Positions 38,133 through 47,960 of a stretch of 64,000 nucleotides of DNA are shown here, piece by piece. Source of the DNA: Pseudomonas sp. BCA17. GTDB lineage: Bacteria; Pseudomonadota; Gammaproteobacteria; Pseudomonadales; Pseudomonadaceae. Where the stretch lies: positions 1,302,001-1,366,000 of the forward strand of contig NZ_SGWI01000001.1 of NCBI RefSeq assembly GCF_004519405.1, written 5' to 3'. The notes under the pieces were generated by a model. It did no database searches. It worked only from the letters and a program-made list of their open reading frames with translations, and had not been told where the DNA came from. Positions within the stretch are counted from its first letter, which is position 1. Each line of letters begins with the position of its first letter. The position numbers were made by a program, and so were the translations under genes.

Positions 38133-38897
38133 TCAGCGCTCGGCCCACACCACCAGCACATCGGTGCTGAAGGTGCCGTCGGCTTGAATTTCGTAGTAAT
38201 CGCGCACTTCCTGGCCCATCGCCTGTTGCAGCTCAAGGATCGCAGTACGCAAGGCCTGAGGCGTGCGCATGCGCTCGACCCAGGAGGTATATTCCAGCCG
38301 CAGGCGCTGGCGACTGCTGTTGCGTACATGCAGGCCCGCTTCGCTGAGCTGGCGCATCCACTCGGCGGCGGAGTAATCGCGCACGTGACTGGTGTCGCGC
38401 AGTACCTCGACGGTTTGCAGGTAAGTGTCCAACAGCGGGCTGCCCGGTGACAAGACGTCGACAAACGCCGCCACACCGCCCGGCTTGAGCACCCGGCGCA
38501 CTTCACGCAGGGCCAGGCCCAAGTCGCTCCAGTGGTGGGCCGAGTAGCGACTGAACACGAAGTCGAACTCGCCATCGGCAAACGGCAGGCGCTCGGCGGC
38601 GCCATGCACGGTGCGGATGTTGTCCAGGCCACGGTCTACCGCGGCGGCGGCGACCACATCAAGCATCTGCTGGGACAAGTCGTAGGCCACCACTTCCTTG
38701 ACCAACGGCGCCACGTGGAAGCTGACATGACCGGCGCCACACCCCAGGTCCAGCAGTCGCGCGCCGCCCTGCCCGGCCAGTTCGGCCTGCAGCAGCGCAA
38801 ATTCGGTACCTTGGGCGTGTACGGCACTGCTCAAGTAGGCGGAGGCTTGCTCGCCGAATTGTTTTTGCACGACTTGGGTGTGGGCGGTACTGGTCAT
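38133..38897 (-). CDS. Class I SAM-dependent methyltransferase
   Basis: A 254-residue protein with motif I LLDLGCGAGHVSFHVA, motif II VVAYDLSQQMLDVV and motif III/IV FVFSRYSAHHWSDLGLALREVRRVLKPGG. The arrangement resembles ubiquinone/menaquinone-type and small-molecule methyltransferases; the C-terminal third is less typical. It is inserted between leuD and leuB and may be cotranscribed with them. The substrate is unknown. Confidence 0.85.
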   Translation of the reverse strand: MTSTAHTQVVQKQFGEQASAYLSSAVHAQGTEFALLQAELAGQGGARLLDLGCGAGHVSFHVAPLVKEVVAYDLSQQMLDVVAAAAVDRGLDNIRTVHGAAERLPFADGEFDFVFSRYSAHHWSDLGLALREVRRVLKPGGVAAFVDVLSPGSPLLDTYLQTVEVLRDTSHVRDYSAAEWMRQLSEAGLHVRNSSRQRLRLEYTSWVERMRTPQALRTAILELQQAMGQEVRDYYEIQADGTFSTDVLVVWAER

Positions 38898-38936
38898 GGT
38901 GGTTTCCTTGGGCCTTGCGTTGTGGGTACTGCCGCC

Positions 38937-39019
38937 TTCGCGAGCAAGCCCGCTCCCACATTTGATTGCCTTTCAACTGAAGAAACTCGGTTGAATGTGG
39001 GAGCGGGCTTGTTCGCGAA
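38937..39019. repeat. REPIN-like inverted pair of REP sequences
   Basis: TTCGCGAGCAAGCCCGCTCC and its inverted partner GGAGCGGGCTTGTTCGCGAA are almost perfectly symmetric, around a 35-bp centre. It lies in the 146-bp gap between leuD and the methyltransferase gene. Confidence 0.88.
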
Positions 39020-39043
39020 GCGGCCAGACCGGCTTACATCAAA

Positions 39044-39688
39044 TCAGGCGTCGCGAAACAACCAAGGTTGGCTCGCCCGGTGCTTGGCCTCAAACGCTGC
39101 AATTGCGTCGCCGTCCTGCAAAGTCAGGCCGATGTCATCCAGACCGTTAAGCAGGCAGTGTTTGCGGAAGGCATCGACTTCGAAGTGGTACACCTTGCCA
39201 TCCGGACGGGTCACGGTTTGCGCGGCCAGGTCGACGGTCAGTTGGTAGCCCACCTCGGCCTCCACTTGCTTGAACAGCTCATCCACTTCGGCATCGCTCA
39301 AGATGATCGGCAACAGGCCGTTCTTGAAGCTGTTGTTGAAGAAGATATCGGCGTAACTCGGCGCAATGATGCTGCGAAAGCCATATTCTTCCAGGGCCCA
39401 CGGCGCGTGTTCACGGCTGGAGCCACAACCGAAGTTTTCCCGGGCCAACAGCACACTGGCACCTTGGTAACGCTCGGCGTTGAGCACGAAGTCCTTGTTC
39501 AGCGGGCGCTTGGAGTTGTCCTGGTAGGCGTAGCCCACATCCAGGTAGCGCCACTCGTCGAACAGGTTGGGCCCGAAGCCGGTACGCTTGATCGACTTCA
39601 AAAACTGCTTGGGGATGATCTGGTCGGTGTCCACGTTGGCACGGTCCAACGGCGCGACTAAACCTGTGTGTTGTGTAAAAGCACGCAT
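39044..39688 (-). CDS. leuD: 3-isopropylmalate dehydratase, small subunit
   Basis: Small subunit of isopropylmalate isomerase. The 214-residue swivel domain has [22 protein letters not shown] at the N-terminus and [21 protein letters not shown] in the middle. Length and motifs are standard. It follows leuC after 10 bp, so the two subunits should be made together. Confidence 0.97.
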   Translation of the reverse strand: MRAFTQHTGLVAPLDRANVDTDQIIPKQFLKSIKRTGFGPNLFDEWRYLDVGYAYQDNSKRPLNKDFVLNAERYQGASVLLARENFGCGSSREHAPWALEEYGFRSIIAPSYADIFFNNSFKNGLLPIILSDAEVDELFKQVEAEVGYQLTVDLAAQTVTRPDGKVYHFEVDAFRKHCLLNGLDDIGLTLQDGDAIAAFEAKHRASQPWLFRDA

Positions 39689-39698
39689 CGGGTATTCC

Positions 39699-41117
39699 TC
39701 AGATCAATTCACGAACGTCGATGAAACGACCGTTGACGGCAGCCGCAGCGGCCATGGCCGGGCTGACCAGGTGGGTACGCCCGCCGGCGCCCTGACGCCC
39801 TTCGAAGTTACGGTTGGAGGTCGACGCGCAATGCTCGCCCGACTCCAAACGGTCCGGGTTCATCGCCAGGCACATGGAGCAGCCCGGCTCGCGCCATTCA
39901 AAACCGGCCTCGAGGAAAATCTTGTCCAGGCCTTCCGCCTCGGCTTGCGCCTTGACCAGGCCCGAGCCCGGCACCACGATCGCCTGCTTGATGGTCGAGG
40001 CCACTTTGCGGCCCTTGGCGATCACGGCAGCAGCGCGCAGGTCTTCGATCCGCGAATTGGTGCAGGAACCGATGAACACACGGTCCAACTGGATATCGGT
40101 GATTGCCTGGTTGGCCTTCAAGCCCATGTACTTCAACGCTCGTTCGATGGAGCCGCGCTTGACCAGGTCAGCTTCCTGGGCCGGGTCCGGCACGTTCTGG
40201 TCGACCGCGAGGACCATCTCAGGCGAAGTGCCCCAGCTGACTTGCGGCTTGATCTGGGCAGCGTCGAGTTCAACCACAGTGTCGAACACCGCGTCGGCGT
40301 CGGAGACCAGATCTTTCCAGGCTTGCACAGCGGCATCCCAATCGGCGCCCTGCGGGGCGAATGGACGGCCCTTCACGTATTCAATGGTTTTTTCGTCCGC
40401 CGCCACCATGCCCACGCGGGCACCGGCTTCGATGGACATGTTGCAGATGGTCATGCGGCCTTCGATGGACAGATCACGAATGGCGCTGCCGGCGAACTCG
40501 ATGGCATGGCCGTTACCGCCGGCGGTGCCGATTTTGCCGATCACGGCAAGCACGATGTCCTTGGCGGTCACGCCGAATGGCAGCTTGCCTTCGACCCGCA
40601 CCAACATGTTCTTCATCTTCTTGGCGACCAGGCACTGGGTGGCGAACACATGTTCCACCTCGGAAGTGCCGATGCCATGGGCCAAAGCGCCGAACGCGCC
40701 ATGGGTTGACGTGTGGGAGTCACCGCAGACCACGGTCATGCCGGGCAAGGTGGCGCCCTGCTCCGGGCCGATCACATGCACGATGCCTTGACGCACGTCA
40801 TTCATCTTGAACTCGGTGATGCCATATTCGTCGCAATAGTCATCGAGGGTCTGTACCTGCAGACGCGATACCTGGTCGGCAATAGCGTCAATACCGCCTT
40901 TGCGCTCAGGGGTGGTCGGCACGTTGTGATCCGGGGTAGCGATGATGGAATCGACGCGCCACGGCTTGCGCCCGGCCAGCCGCAGGCCTTCGAACGCTTG
41001 AGGCGAGGTCACTTCATGGATGATGTGACGGTCGATATAGATCAGCGACGAGCCATCGTCGCGCCGTTTCACTTCATGGGAATCCCAAAGCTTGTCGTAA
41101 AGCGTTTTGCCGGCCAT
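39699..41117 (-). CDS. leuC: 3-isopropylmalate dehydratase, large subunit
   Basis: Fe-S-bearing subunit of the isomerase. The 472-residue aconitase-family protein has the cluster cysteines in [14 protein letters not shown] and [13 protein letters not shown], and substrate-binding residues in [26 protein letters not shown]. The ATG at 41117 ([16 protein letters not shown]) has GAGG 8 bp upstream; a longer start is not supported. It heads leuC-leuD-methyltransferase-leuB and is divergent from a LysR gene. Confidence 0.97.
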   Translation of the reverse strand: MAGKTLYDKLWDSHEVKRRDDGSSLIYIDRHIIHEVTSPQAFEGLRLAGRKPWRVDSIIATPDHNVPTTPERKGGIDAIADQVSRLQVQTLDDYCDEYGITEFKMNDVRQGIVHVIGPEQGATLPGMTVVCGDSHTSTHGAFGALAHGIGTSEVEHVFATQCLVAKKMKNMLVRVEGKLPFGVTAKDIVLAVIGKIGTAGGNGHAIEFAGSAIRDLSIEGRMTICNMSIEAGARVGMVAADEKTIEYVKGRPFAPQGADWDAAVQAWKDLVSDADAVFDTVVELDAAQIKPQVSWGTSPEMVLAVDQNVPDPAQEADLVKRGSIERALKYMGLKANQAITDIQLDRVFIGSCTNSRIEDLRAAAVIAKGRKVASTIKQAIVVPGSGLVKAQAEAEGLDKIFLEAGFEWREPGCSMCLAMNPDRLESGEHCASTSNRNFEGRQGAGGRTHLVSPAMAAAAAVNGRFIDVRELI

Positions 41118-41264
41118 CAGTCGGTCCTCATCAGCGGTCTTTCTATGCCCCGGGTCTTGAGACATTCAATAACCCTTTGGCTTGTGAGGCTGATGGTATG
41201 GCGCTACATTAAATAACTCAAATTCATATTTTTTATGCTTTGGATTACCAACTGGAATACAAGA

Positions 41265-42155
41265 ATGGACCTGGCCAACCTCAATGCCTTTATTGCTATC
41301 GCCGAGACCGGCAGTTTCTCCGGCGCTGGCGAACGCCTGCATCTGACGCAGCCGGCCATTAGCAAACGTATTGCCGGGCTGGAGCAACAATTGAAGGTGC
41401 GCCTGTTCGATCGCCTGGGCCGCGAGGTGGGGTTGACCGAGGCCGGGCGGGCCCTGCTGCCGCGCGCTTATCAGATTCTCAACGTGCTGGACGATACACG
41501 CCGCGCCCTCACCAACCTGACCGGCGAAGTGAGCGGCCGGCTGACCCTGGCCACCAGCCATCATATTGGCCTGCATCGCTTGCCACCGATCCTGCGCACC
41601 TTTACGCGGGAATACCCGAATGTGGCGCTGGATATCCAGTTTCTCGATTCAGAAGTGGCCTACGAAGAAATCCTCCATGGCCGTGCCGAAGTGGCGGTGA
41701 TCACCCTGGCCCCCGATCCGCACCACGTGGTAAAGGCCACGCCAGTGTGGGATGACCCGCTGGATTTCGTAGTGGCGCCGGAGCACAGCCTCATCAGTAA
41801 TGGCGGCGTCAGCCTGGCCGATATCGCCCGGCACCCGGCGGTGTTTCCAGGCGGCAATACCTTTACCCACCATATCGTCAGCCGACTGTTCGAAGCCCAG
41901 GGCCTGACGCCGAACATCGCGATGAGCACTAACTACCTGGAAACTATAAAGATGATGGTCTCCATCGGCCTGGCCTGGAGCGTACTGCCACGCACTATGC
42001 TGGATGACCAGGTGGCACGTATCGCTTTACCGGGCATACAGCTCTGTCGCCAGCTAGGCTATATCGTGCATACCGAAAGGACACTGTCGAACGCTGCGCG
42101 GGCTTTCATGAGCCTATTGGATGCACAGGTCGATCTGCCAGGGACACCGGCATGA
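41265..42155 (+). CDS. LysR-family regulator divergent from leuC
   Basis: A 296-residue LysR-type regulator. Its winged HTH is at the N-terminus (LANLNAFIAIAETGSFSGAGERLHLTQPAISKRIAGLEQQL) and a two-lobed effector domain follows (GRLTLATSHHIGLHRLPP onward). The start was set at the ATG at 41265 so that the HTH sits at the usual distance. The 147-bp divergent gap with leuC is AT-rich (CAAATTCATATTTTTTATG). LysR regulators often control the divergent neighbour, so control of leuCD is a fair guess. Confidence 0.9.
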   Translation: MDLANLNAFIAIAETGSFSGAGERLHLTQPAISKRIAGLEQQLKVRLFDRLGREVGLTEAGRALLPRAYQILNVLDDTRRALTNLTGEVSGRLTLATSHHIGLHRLPPILRTFTREYPNVALDIQFLDSEVAYEEILHGRAEVAVITLAPDPHHVVKATPVWDDPLDFVVAPEHSLISNGGVSLADIARHPAVFPGGNTFTHHIVSRLFEAQGLTPNIAMSTNYLETIKMMVSIGLAWSVLPRTMLDDQVARIALPGIQLCRQLGYIVHTERTLSNAARAFMSLLDAQVDLPGTPA

Positions 42156-42221
42156 AACTGTGCGGCCTCAAGGCCTGAAGAAAACCGCGCCGAACGCCCA
42201 TTGAGCCAAGGCCCTTTGATA

Positions 42222-45200
42222 ATGCCCAACCCCGTCGACTCCGTACCACCTCTGCCCCGTATCTACGCCCTGGATCCCAAGGACGCCGAACAAAGCTGGG
42301 ACAGCGCGCCCCAGCTACTGGCGGCACTCAATGCTGCGCGGCTGGGTGCATGGTGCTGGGAAATCGACACCGGGCGGATCAGTTGGTCGCGGGGCACCCA
42401 GGCGCTGTTCGGCTTTGACCCCAGACAACCGCTGCCCCAAGACCTGGATTACCTCGACCTGCTCGCACCGTCCGATCGCGCCCGCGTGGTGCGGGCTTTT
42501 CACGCCGTGCTGGCGGGCGAGCCGTTCGAACAGGCCATGCATCACCGCATCCAGTGGCCGGACGGCAGCCTGCACTGGCTGGAAATCAGTGGCAGCCTGG
42601 TCTCGGACAAGGCCGGCCGACGCCGAATGATCGGGGTGATCCGCGAGATCACCCAGCAACGTGAGCGGGAAACCGCCCTGAGCCATTCCGAAAAGCGTTT
42701 CGCCACGCTGTTTCACCTGTGCCCCAACATGGTCCTGCTGACACGCCAGGCCGACGGGATGATCAGCGAGGCCAACCAGTATTTCGAAATGCTGTTCGGC
42801 TGGCCGGTGGCCGATGCCATCGGCCGCACCACCCTGGAACTGGGCCTGTGGCGTGACCCCGAGCAACGTGCGCTGCTGGTCAAGGCCACCCAGCGCAAAG
42901 GCGAACCGATCACCATGGAGGTGCAGTTCTGCGCCAGCAATGGCCAGATCCATGACGGCACCCTCAGCGCGCAAAAGGTCGAGCTGGAGGACGGCGCGTA
43001 CCTGATCAGTACCTTCCTTGACACCACCGAACGCAAAAACGCCGAGCAAGCCCTCAAGGACAGCCAGGAACGCCTCGACCTGGCGCTGGATTCGGCGCAA
43101 CTGGGCACCTGGGATTGGCACATCCCCAGCGGCATGCTCTACGGCTCGGCTCGCGCCGCCCAACTGCACGGCCTGCCGCCCGCGCCTTTCCACGAGTCTT
43201 TCGACGCTTTCTTTGAAGGGATGTCCGACGAAGAACGCGAGGGCATGCGCAACGCCTACCGCACCTTGCGTGAAGGTCCGGACGGCAACTATCAGTTGAC
43301 CTACCGCGTCGTGATGGAAGACGGCAGCCCGCGTTACCTGGAAAGCCGTGCCCGCCTCTATCGGGACGAAGCCGGCAAGCCCCTGCGCATGGCCGGCACC
43401 TTGCTCGACATCACCGATCAGGTCGAACGCGAACAACGCCTGATAGCTTCCGAAGAAAAGTTCGCCAGCCTGTTCCAGGCCAGCCCCGATCCGATCTGCG
43501 TGACTTACCTGGACAGCGGCGCCTTTATCGAAATCAACCCGGCCTTCACCCTGACCTTTGGCTGGACCGCCGCCGAGGTGATCGACAAAAGCGCCGAGCA
43601 GATCGGCCTGTGGGATGACTCCAGCAAGCGCCTGCAACGCATCGAGCAAGTGATCCGCGAGCAGTCATTAAGCAATGTGGCCATCGTGGTGCATCACAAA
43701 GATGGCCAAAGCCTGACCTGCATGATTTCCAGCCGGCTGATCAAAGTCGGCGACCAGCCCTGCATCGTCACCACCTTGCGCGATATCACCCAACAGCAAC
43801 GCTCGGAGGCGGCCCTCAAGGCCAGTGAAGAGAAGTTCGCCAAAGCCTTTCATTCCAGCCCCGACGCCATTTCCATCACCGAGCGCGATACTGGCCGCTA
43901 CGTCGAAGTCAACGACGGTTTCTGCCGCCTGACCGGCTACCGCGCCGAAGAAGCCATCGGCCTGACGCTGTACCAGATCGGCATCTGGGCCGACGAAAAC
44001 CAGCGCACCGCGCTGCTGGCCGAGCTGCAGATCAAGGGCCGTATTCATCACTTGGAAATGCTCTGGCACAACAAGCGTGGCGATTTGCTTGCAGTGGAAG
44101 TCTCGGTCGAACCCATCACCCTGAATGAAACCCCGTGCCTGTTGCTGACGGCCCGGGACGTGAGTTTGCTGAAAAACGCCCAGGCCCAGATTCGTCACCT
44201 GGCCTATCACGACCCGCTGACCAACCTGCCCAACCGCGCGCTGCTGATGGACCGCCTGAGCCAGCAGATCGCCCTGCTCAAGCGCCATAACCTGCGCGGT
44301 GCCTTGCTGTTCCTGGACCTTGACCACTTCAAGCACATCAACGATTCCCTCGGCCACCCGGTGGGCGACACGGTGTTGAAAATCGTCACGGCGCGCCTGG
44401 AGGCCAGCGTGCGCATGGAGGATACGGTGGCACGCCTGGGCGGTGATGAGTTTGTCGTGCTGCTCAGCGGCCTGGACGGCACACGAATGGAGGTCAGCGC
44501 TCAGGTGCAGGAGCTGGCCGATACCCTGCGCGAATTGCTTTCAGAACCGATGTTCCTCGATGGTCAGCGCTTGCAGGTCACGCCGAGCATTGGTGTAGCG
44601 CTGATTCCCGATCACGGCTCCACACCGGCGGACCTGCTCAAACGCGCCGATATTGCCCTGTACCGGGCCAAGGACTCGGGCCGCAATACCACCCAGATGT
44701 TCCATAACAGCATGCAAAAAACCGCCAGTGAACGGCAGCGCATGGAGACCGACCTGCGCCTGGCTCTGTCACGCGGCGAGTTCAGCATGCATTACCAACC
44801 CCAGGTGGATGCGCGTGGCAATGTGATCGTCGGTGCCGAAGCCTTGGTGCGCTGGCAGCATCCGCAACTGGGTGCACAGTCGCCCAGCGAATTTATCAAG
44901 GTGCTGGAAGACAGCGGCCTGATCCTGGAGGTCGGCACCTGGATTCTCGATGAGGCGTGCGGCGCCTTTGCGCAATTGATTGCCGAGCGCCTGGTAGACC
45001 CGCTGAATTTCAGCCTGTGCGTCAATATCAGTCCGCGACAGTTTCGCCAGAACGACTTCGTCGAGCAGGTTGAGCGCAGCCTCAAGCAACACCAGCTGCC
45101 CTATAGCCTGCTGAAGCTGGAAATCACTGAAGGCATCGTGATCCAGAATCTGGATGACACCGTGGCCAAAATGCGCCGCCTGAAAAAACTTGGGGTTAGC

Positions 45201-45500
45201 TTCGCGATGGACGACTTCGGCACCGGCTATTCGTCGCTGACTTACCTCAAACGCCTGCCGGTGGATACGCTGAAGATCGATCAGTCCTTTGTGCGTGACG
45301 CCACCCATGACCCTAACGATGCGGAAATCATCCGTGCCATTGTGGCCATGGCGCGCAGCCTGAACCTGACGGTGATTGCCGAAGGCGTGGAAACCCCGGA
45401 ACAGTTGGCATTTCTGCAAATGCTGGGGTGTCACTTGTTCCAAGGGTATTTGCATAGCCGGCCGTTGCCGATCGAGGGGTTCCGGCGGCTATTGGAGTGA
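42222..45500 (+). CDS. Five-PAS GGDEF/EAL cyclic-di-GMP enzyme
   Basis: A 1092-residue cytoplasmic sensor with no membrane segment or signal peptide. Five PAS modules begin near residues 35, 156, 282, 410 and 535, several followed by PAC-type linkers. A GGDEF domain occupies about 655-825, with the intact A-site GGDEF at 740-744 and an inhibitory RxxD site (RMED, 731-734) exactly five residues before it. An EAL domain runs from 840 to the end, with EAL at 873-875, NISPRQF, LEITEG, DDFGTGYSSL and AEGVETPEQ. Both activities may be present. Alternative start: TTG at 42201. Confidence 0.93.
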   Translation: MPNPVDSVPPLPRIYALDPKDAEQSWDSAPQLLAALNAARLGAWCWEIDTGRISWSRGTQALFGFDPRQPLPQDLDYLDLLAPSDRARVVRAFHAVLAGEPFEQAMHHRIQWPDGSLHWLEISGSLVSDKAGRRRMIGVIREITQQRERETALSHSEKRFATLFHLCPNMVLLTRQADGMISEANQYFEMLFGWPVADAIGRTTLELGLWRDPEQRALLVKATQRKGEPITMEVQFCASNGQIHDGTLSAQKVELEDGAYLISTFLDTTERKNAEQALKDSQERLDLALDSAQLGTWDWHIPSGMLYGSARAAQLHGLPPAPFHESFDAFFEGMSDEEREGMRNAYRTLREGPDGNYQLTYRVVMEDGSPRYLESRARLYRDEAGKPLRMAGTLLDITDQVEREQRLIASEEKFASLFQASPDPICVTYLDSGAFIEINPAFTLTFGWTAAEVIDKSAEQIGLWDDSSKRLQRIEQVIREQSLSNVAIVVHHKDGQSLTCMISSRLIKVGDQPCIVTTLRDITQQQRSEAALKASEEKFAKAFHSSPDAISITERDTGRYVEVNDGFCRLTGYRAEEAIGLTLYQIGIWADENQRTALLAELQIKGRIHHLEMLWHNKRGDLLAVEVSVEPITLNETPCLLLTARDVSLLKNAQAQIRHLAYHDPLTNLPNRALLMDRLSQQIALLKRHNLRGALLFLDLDHFKHINDSLGHPVGDTVLKIVTARLEASVRMEDTVARLGGDEFVVLLSGLDGTRMEVSAQVQELADTLRELLSEPMFLDGQRLQVTPSIGVALIPDHGSTPADLLKRADIALYRAKDSGRNTTQMFHNSMQKTASERQRMETDLRLALSRGEFSMHYQPQVDARGNVIVGAEALVRWQHPQLGAQSPSEFIKVLEDSGLILEVGTWILDEACGAFAQLIAERLVDPLNFSLCVNISPRQFRQNDFVEQVERSLKQHQLPYSLLKLEITEGIVIQNLDDTVAKMRRLKKLGVSFAMDDFGTGYSSLTYLKRLPVDTLKIDQSFVRDATHDPNDAEIIRAIVAMARSLNLTVIAEGVETPEQLAFLQMLGCHLFQGYLHSRPLPIEGFRRLLE

Positions 45501-45558
45501 GCCCACTGGGCAGGATTTTTTCCTTTCGGCATTTCAGTTCGGGTTTGTAAGGTCGACC

Positions 45559-46821
45559 TCAAACCAGCTTCAACGCACGGAACCCCGTGTTCATCCACCC
45601 GGAAGACGCCAGCTCATGTTTTTGCCCATAAAAGTCGAGCATCCCCTCAATGACGGCGACCGAATGGCTACTGTTCGCCAGCGTGCCGATGGCACCTCTG
45701 GCCAATTCATTCACGTCACTTTCCCGTATATAACCAAATAGCCCCAGTCGCCGCAGGGCCTGCCCTGGAAACTCGCCATCATTGAGCGCCTCCAAGGCTG
45801 ATTGATAGCTCTGGCCGGCGCGAAAGTCACTGTTCTTCAGATGTGCCCGCTTGGCACTCACGGCGTACAGGAAGTTGGCGTCGTCGAGCAGCCGCTGGTC
45901 ACTGCCGGCCAGCCCTGAGGCGGCCCTGGCCTGGTTCAACTCTTTATGGGTCAGCGACAGGCTTAAGCCATCCCGCATGACCACCTCATACCCACCGGGG
46001 GTTGCAGTGACCTGCCGAAAAATATCTTGAGGCCTTTGCCCGAACCTCATCATTGCCGCCTTGATCGCCGACACCGTCACGCAATTACCCGGCTGCCCCT
46101 GATAAAAGCCGCTCCAGATGTCCGCCGGCTTTTGACCTGCCAACACGTTGTGCGCTGCGGCGCCCGGGCGAGGCTTGTCGGCGAACAACCTGTAACCATA
46201 ACGGCCATCCACCCGGCACGCGCGACCGTTGTCGCTCCCCACCCCACCCACCACCAGTGCACTGCCAAACTGGCGGGTGCCCATCACAGCCACCACACCC
46301 TCGCCCATCATTTCGCTCGGCGGTACATGCTGGGAGAGGCCATACACCCCCATGCCCTGCAGGCACCGCAGGGTGGTTTCACCCTGGAGCGTCTTGGCCA
46401 GCGCAGCCTCAAAACCAGCGTAATCGCCGACCTGTTGCTTGCGCTTCACAAAGACGGCCAATGCAAAGTTGGCCGCCCTGACCGCCTCATAGTCATCACC
46501 GTAGAACCTGGATGCCTGAGCGGTTTGCCTCAGTTCATCCTGCGTCACATGGACTTTGAATTCATCCTTCATCGTGACGTCGTATCCGTTACCTGAAGGC
46601 TCCACCTGATTGAACATATCGGCGGGCGTGGGGCCCAAGGTTGCCATCATCAGCTTGATCACGGCGGCATGGGTGCTGCCGTCGAAGTGCTCACCAAACC
46701 GCCGCTCGGCGACCTTGAAGGGATTCACGACAGGCTGCTTACCCCCCGAAACCGGCTGAGTGGAGGCCATCAGTTGAGAGTGGGCTGTAGAGACGGTGGA
46801 TTTTAAGCTCGAAGCAATCAT
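45559..46821 (-). CDS. Candidate type III secreted effector with two tandem cysteine-protease-like domains
   Basis: A 420-residue protein without Sec signal or membrane helix. The first 30 residues (MIASSLKSTVSTAHSQLMAS and on) are rich in Ser/Thr/Gln and contain no acidic residue, as in type III secretion signals. An hrp box precedes it. Two copies of one domain are visible, about 33-215 and 231-420. Shared landmarks are AVIKLMMATLGPTPADMFNQV / SAIKAAMMRFGQRPQDIFRQV, and FEAALAKTLQ..QGMGVYG / YQSALEALND..RRLGLFG. In copy 2, Cys247 (GNCVTV), His386 (SSHSVAV) and Asp396 have the order of a papain-like triad. In copy 1 the first two are Ser49 and Gly186. Protease function is inference. Family not recognised. 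Confidence 0.65.
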   Translation of the reverse strand: MIASSLKSTVSTAHSQLMASTQPVSGGKQPVVNPFKVAERRFGEHFDGSTHAAVIKLMMATLGPTPADMFNQVEPSGNGYDVTMKDEFKVHVTQDELRQTAQASRFYGDDYEAVRAANFALAVFVKRKQQVGDYAGFEAALAKTLQGETTLRCLQGMGVYGLSQHVPPSEMMGEGVVAVMGTRQFGSALVVGGVGSDNGRACRVDGRYGYRLFADKPRPGAAAHNVLAGQKPADIWSGFYQGQPGNCVTVSAIKAAMMRFGQRPQDIFRQVTATPGGYEVVMRDGLSLSLTHKELNQARAASGLAGSDQRLLDDANFLYAVSAKRAHLKNSDFRAGQSYQSALEALNDGEFPGQALRRLGLFGYIRESDVNELARGAIGTLANSSHSVAVIEGMLDFYGQKHELASSGWMNTGFRALKLV

Positions 46822-46850
46822 GGGCCAGATTCCTGATATATGCCCTGACG

Positions 46851-46878
46851 TTCGTGGGATAACGCGCCGTTCGGTTCC
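46851..46878 (-). promoter_or_regulatory. hrp box (HrpL-type ECF sigma promoter)
   Basis: On the minus strand, GGAACC (46878-46873), a 15-bp spacer, then CCACGAA (46857-46851). This is an exact match to the known consensus GGAACC-N15/16-CCACNNA recognised by HrpL of Pseudomonas type III secretion systems. It ends 29 bp before the ATG at 46821, a normal distance. Confidence 0.8.
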
Positions 46879-46896
46879 GGCTGTCACGTTTCACAA

Positions 46897-46922
46897 TAAG
46901 AAAAGGGCGCCAATGGCGCCCT
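46897..46922 (-). terminator. Terminator of dusC
   Basis: GGGCGCC-ATT-GGCGCCC followed by TTTTCTTATT on the minus strand, 21 bp after the dusC stop. It separates dusC from the hrp-box-controlled gene. Confidence 0.85.
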
Positions 46923-46942
46923 TGCCGGGAAGTCTCTCTGCG

Positions 46943-47905
46943 TTACGCGGCCACCGCCGGATGGGGCATGCCCAACAAACGGCTGACCTGCTCCAGCTGC
47001 GTCTCGCGACGCATCGCGGCGAACAGTTCTACCGCTTCCGGATAATTTCGCGTCAACATTGCCAGCCACTGCTTCAAACGGCCCGGAGCCTGGCGTTCGG
47101 TCAGTTGCGCCACCGATTGGGTCCAGAAGTCCTGGAGCATGGGCTGCATCTGCGCCCAGGTCATTTCCACGACTTCCTCACCGGCTCGCGCGGCGGCGAT
47201 CTGTCGTGCCAAGTCCGGGCGCGCTACCAGGCCGCGACCAAGCATGATGTCCTCGGCGCCGCTGACTTCCCGGCAACGCTGCCAGTCTTCCACGCTCCAG
47301 ATATCGCCATTGGCGAACACCGGGACCTTGACCACATCCTGCACTCGCGGAATCCATTCCCAATGAGCAGGCGGCTTGTAGCCGTCGGTCTTGGTGCGCG
47401 CATGCACCACGATATGCGCCGCGCCACCTTCGGCCAAAGCCGTGGCGCAGACCAGCGCACCGTCCGGGCTGTCAAACCCGAGGCGCATTTTGGCGGTGAC
47501 TGGAATATGCGCCGGAACCGCACGGCGCACGTGCTCGACGATCTGGTTGAGCAACTCGGGCTCTTTGAGCAGCACCGCGCCGCCTCGGGATTTGTTGACG
47601 GTCTTGGCCGGGCAGCCGAAATTCAGGTCGATCACCTGGGAGCCCAGTTCGCAGGCCAGAGCGGCGTTTTCCGCCAGGCAGACCGGGTCGGAGCCGAGCA
47701 ATTGCACGCGCAACGGCACGCCCGCTGCGGTGTGGGCGCCGTGCAGCAGTTCCGGGGCAAGTTTATGAAAATACGCAGGCGTCAACAGACGGTCGTTAAC
47801 GCGGATGAACTCGGTCACGCACCAATCAATACCGCCCACGCGGGTCAATACGTCCCGCAGGATGTTGTCGACCAACCCCTCCATGGGCGCCAAAGCAATT
47901 TGCAT
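46943..47905 (-). CDS. dusC: tRNA-dihydrouridine(16) synthase
   Basis: Flavin enzyme reducing uridine 16 in the D-loop of tRNAs. The 320-residue protein begins [21 protein letters not shown] and has [30 protein letters not shown] with the catalytic Cys, [11 protein letters not shown] and FANGDIW / IMLGRGLV. The motif set matches DusC better than DusA or DusB. The ATG at 47905 fits the family start; three codons upstream a GTG exists. Confidence 0.92.
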   Translation of the reverse strand: MQIALAPMEGLVDNILRDVLTRVGGIDWCVTEFIRVNDRLLTPAYFHKLAPELLHGAHTAAGVPLRVQLLGSDPVCLAENAALACELGSQVIDLNFGCPAKTVNKSRGGAVLLKEPELLNQIVEHVRRAVPAHIPVTAKMRLGFDSPDGALVCATALAEGGAAHIVVHARTKTDGYKPPAHWEWIPRVQDVVKVPVFANGDIWSVEDWQRCREVSGAEDIMLGRGLVARPDLARQIAAARAGEEVVEMTWAQMQPMLQDFWTQSVAQLTERQAPGRLKQWLAMLTRNYPEAVELFAAMRRETQLEQVSRLLGMPHPAVAA

Positions 47906-47960
47906 GGAAAACACTCAACAAAAATCGTGGCGCAGTTTACTGGGTTTCCTACGGCAACCG

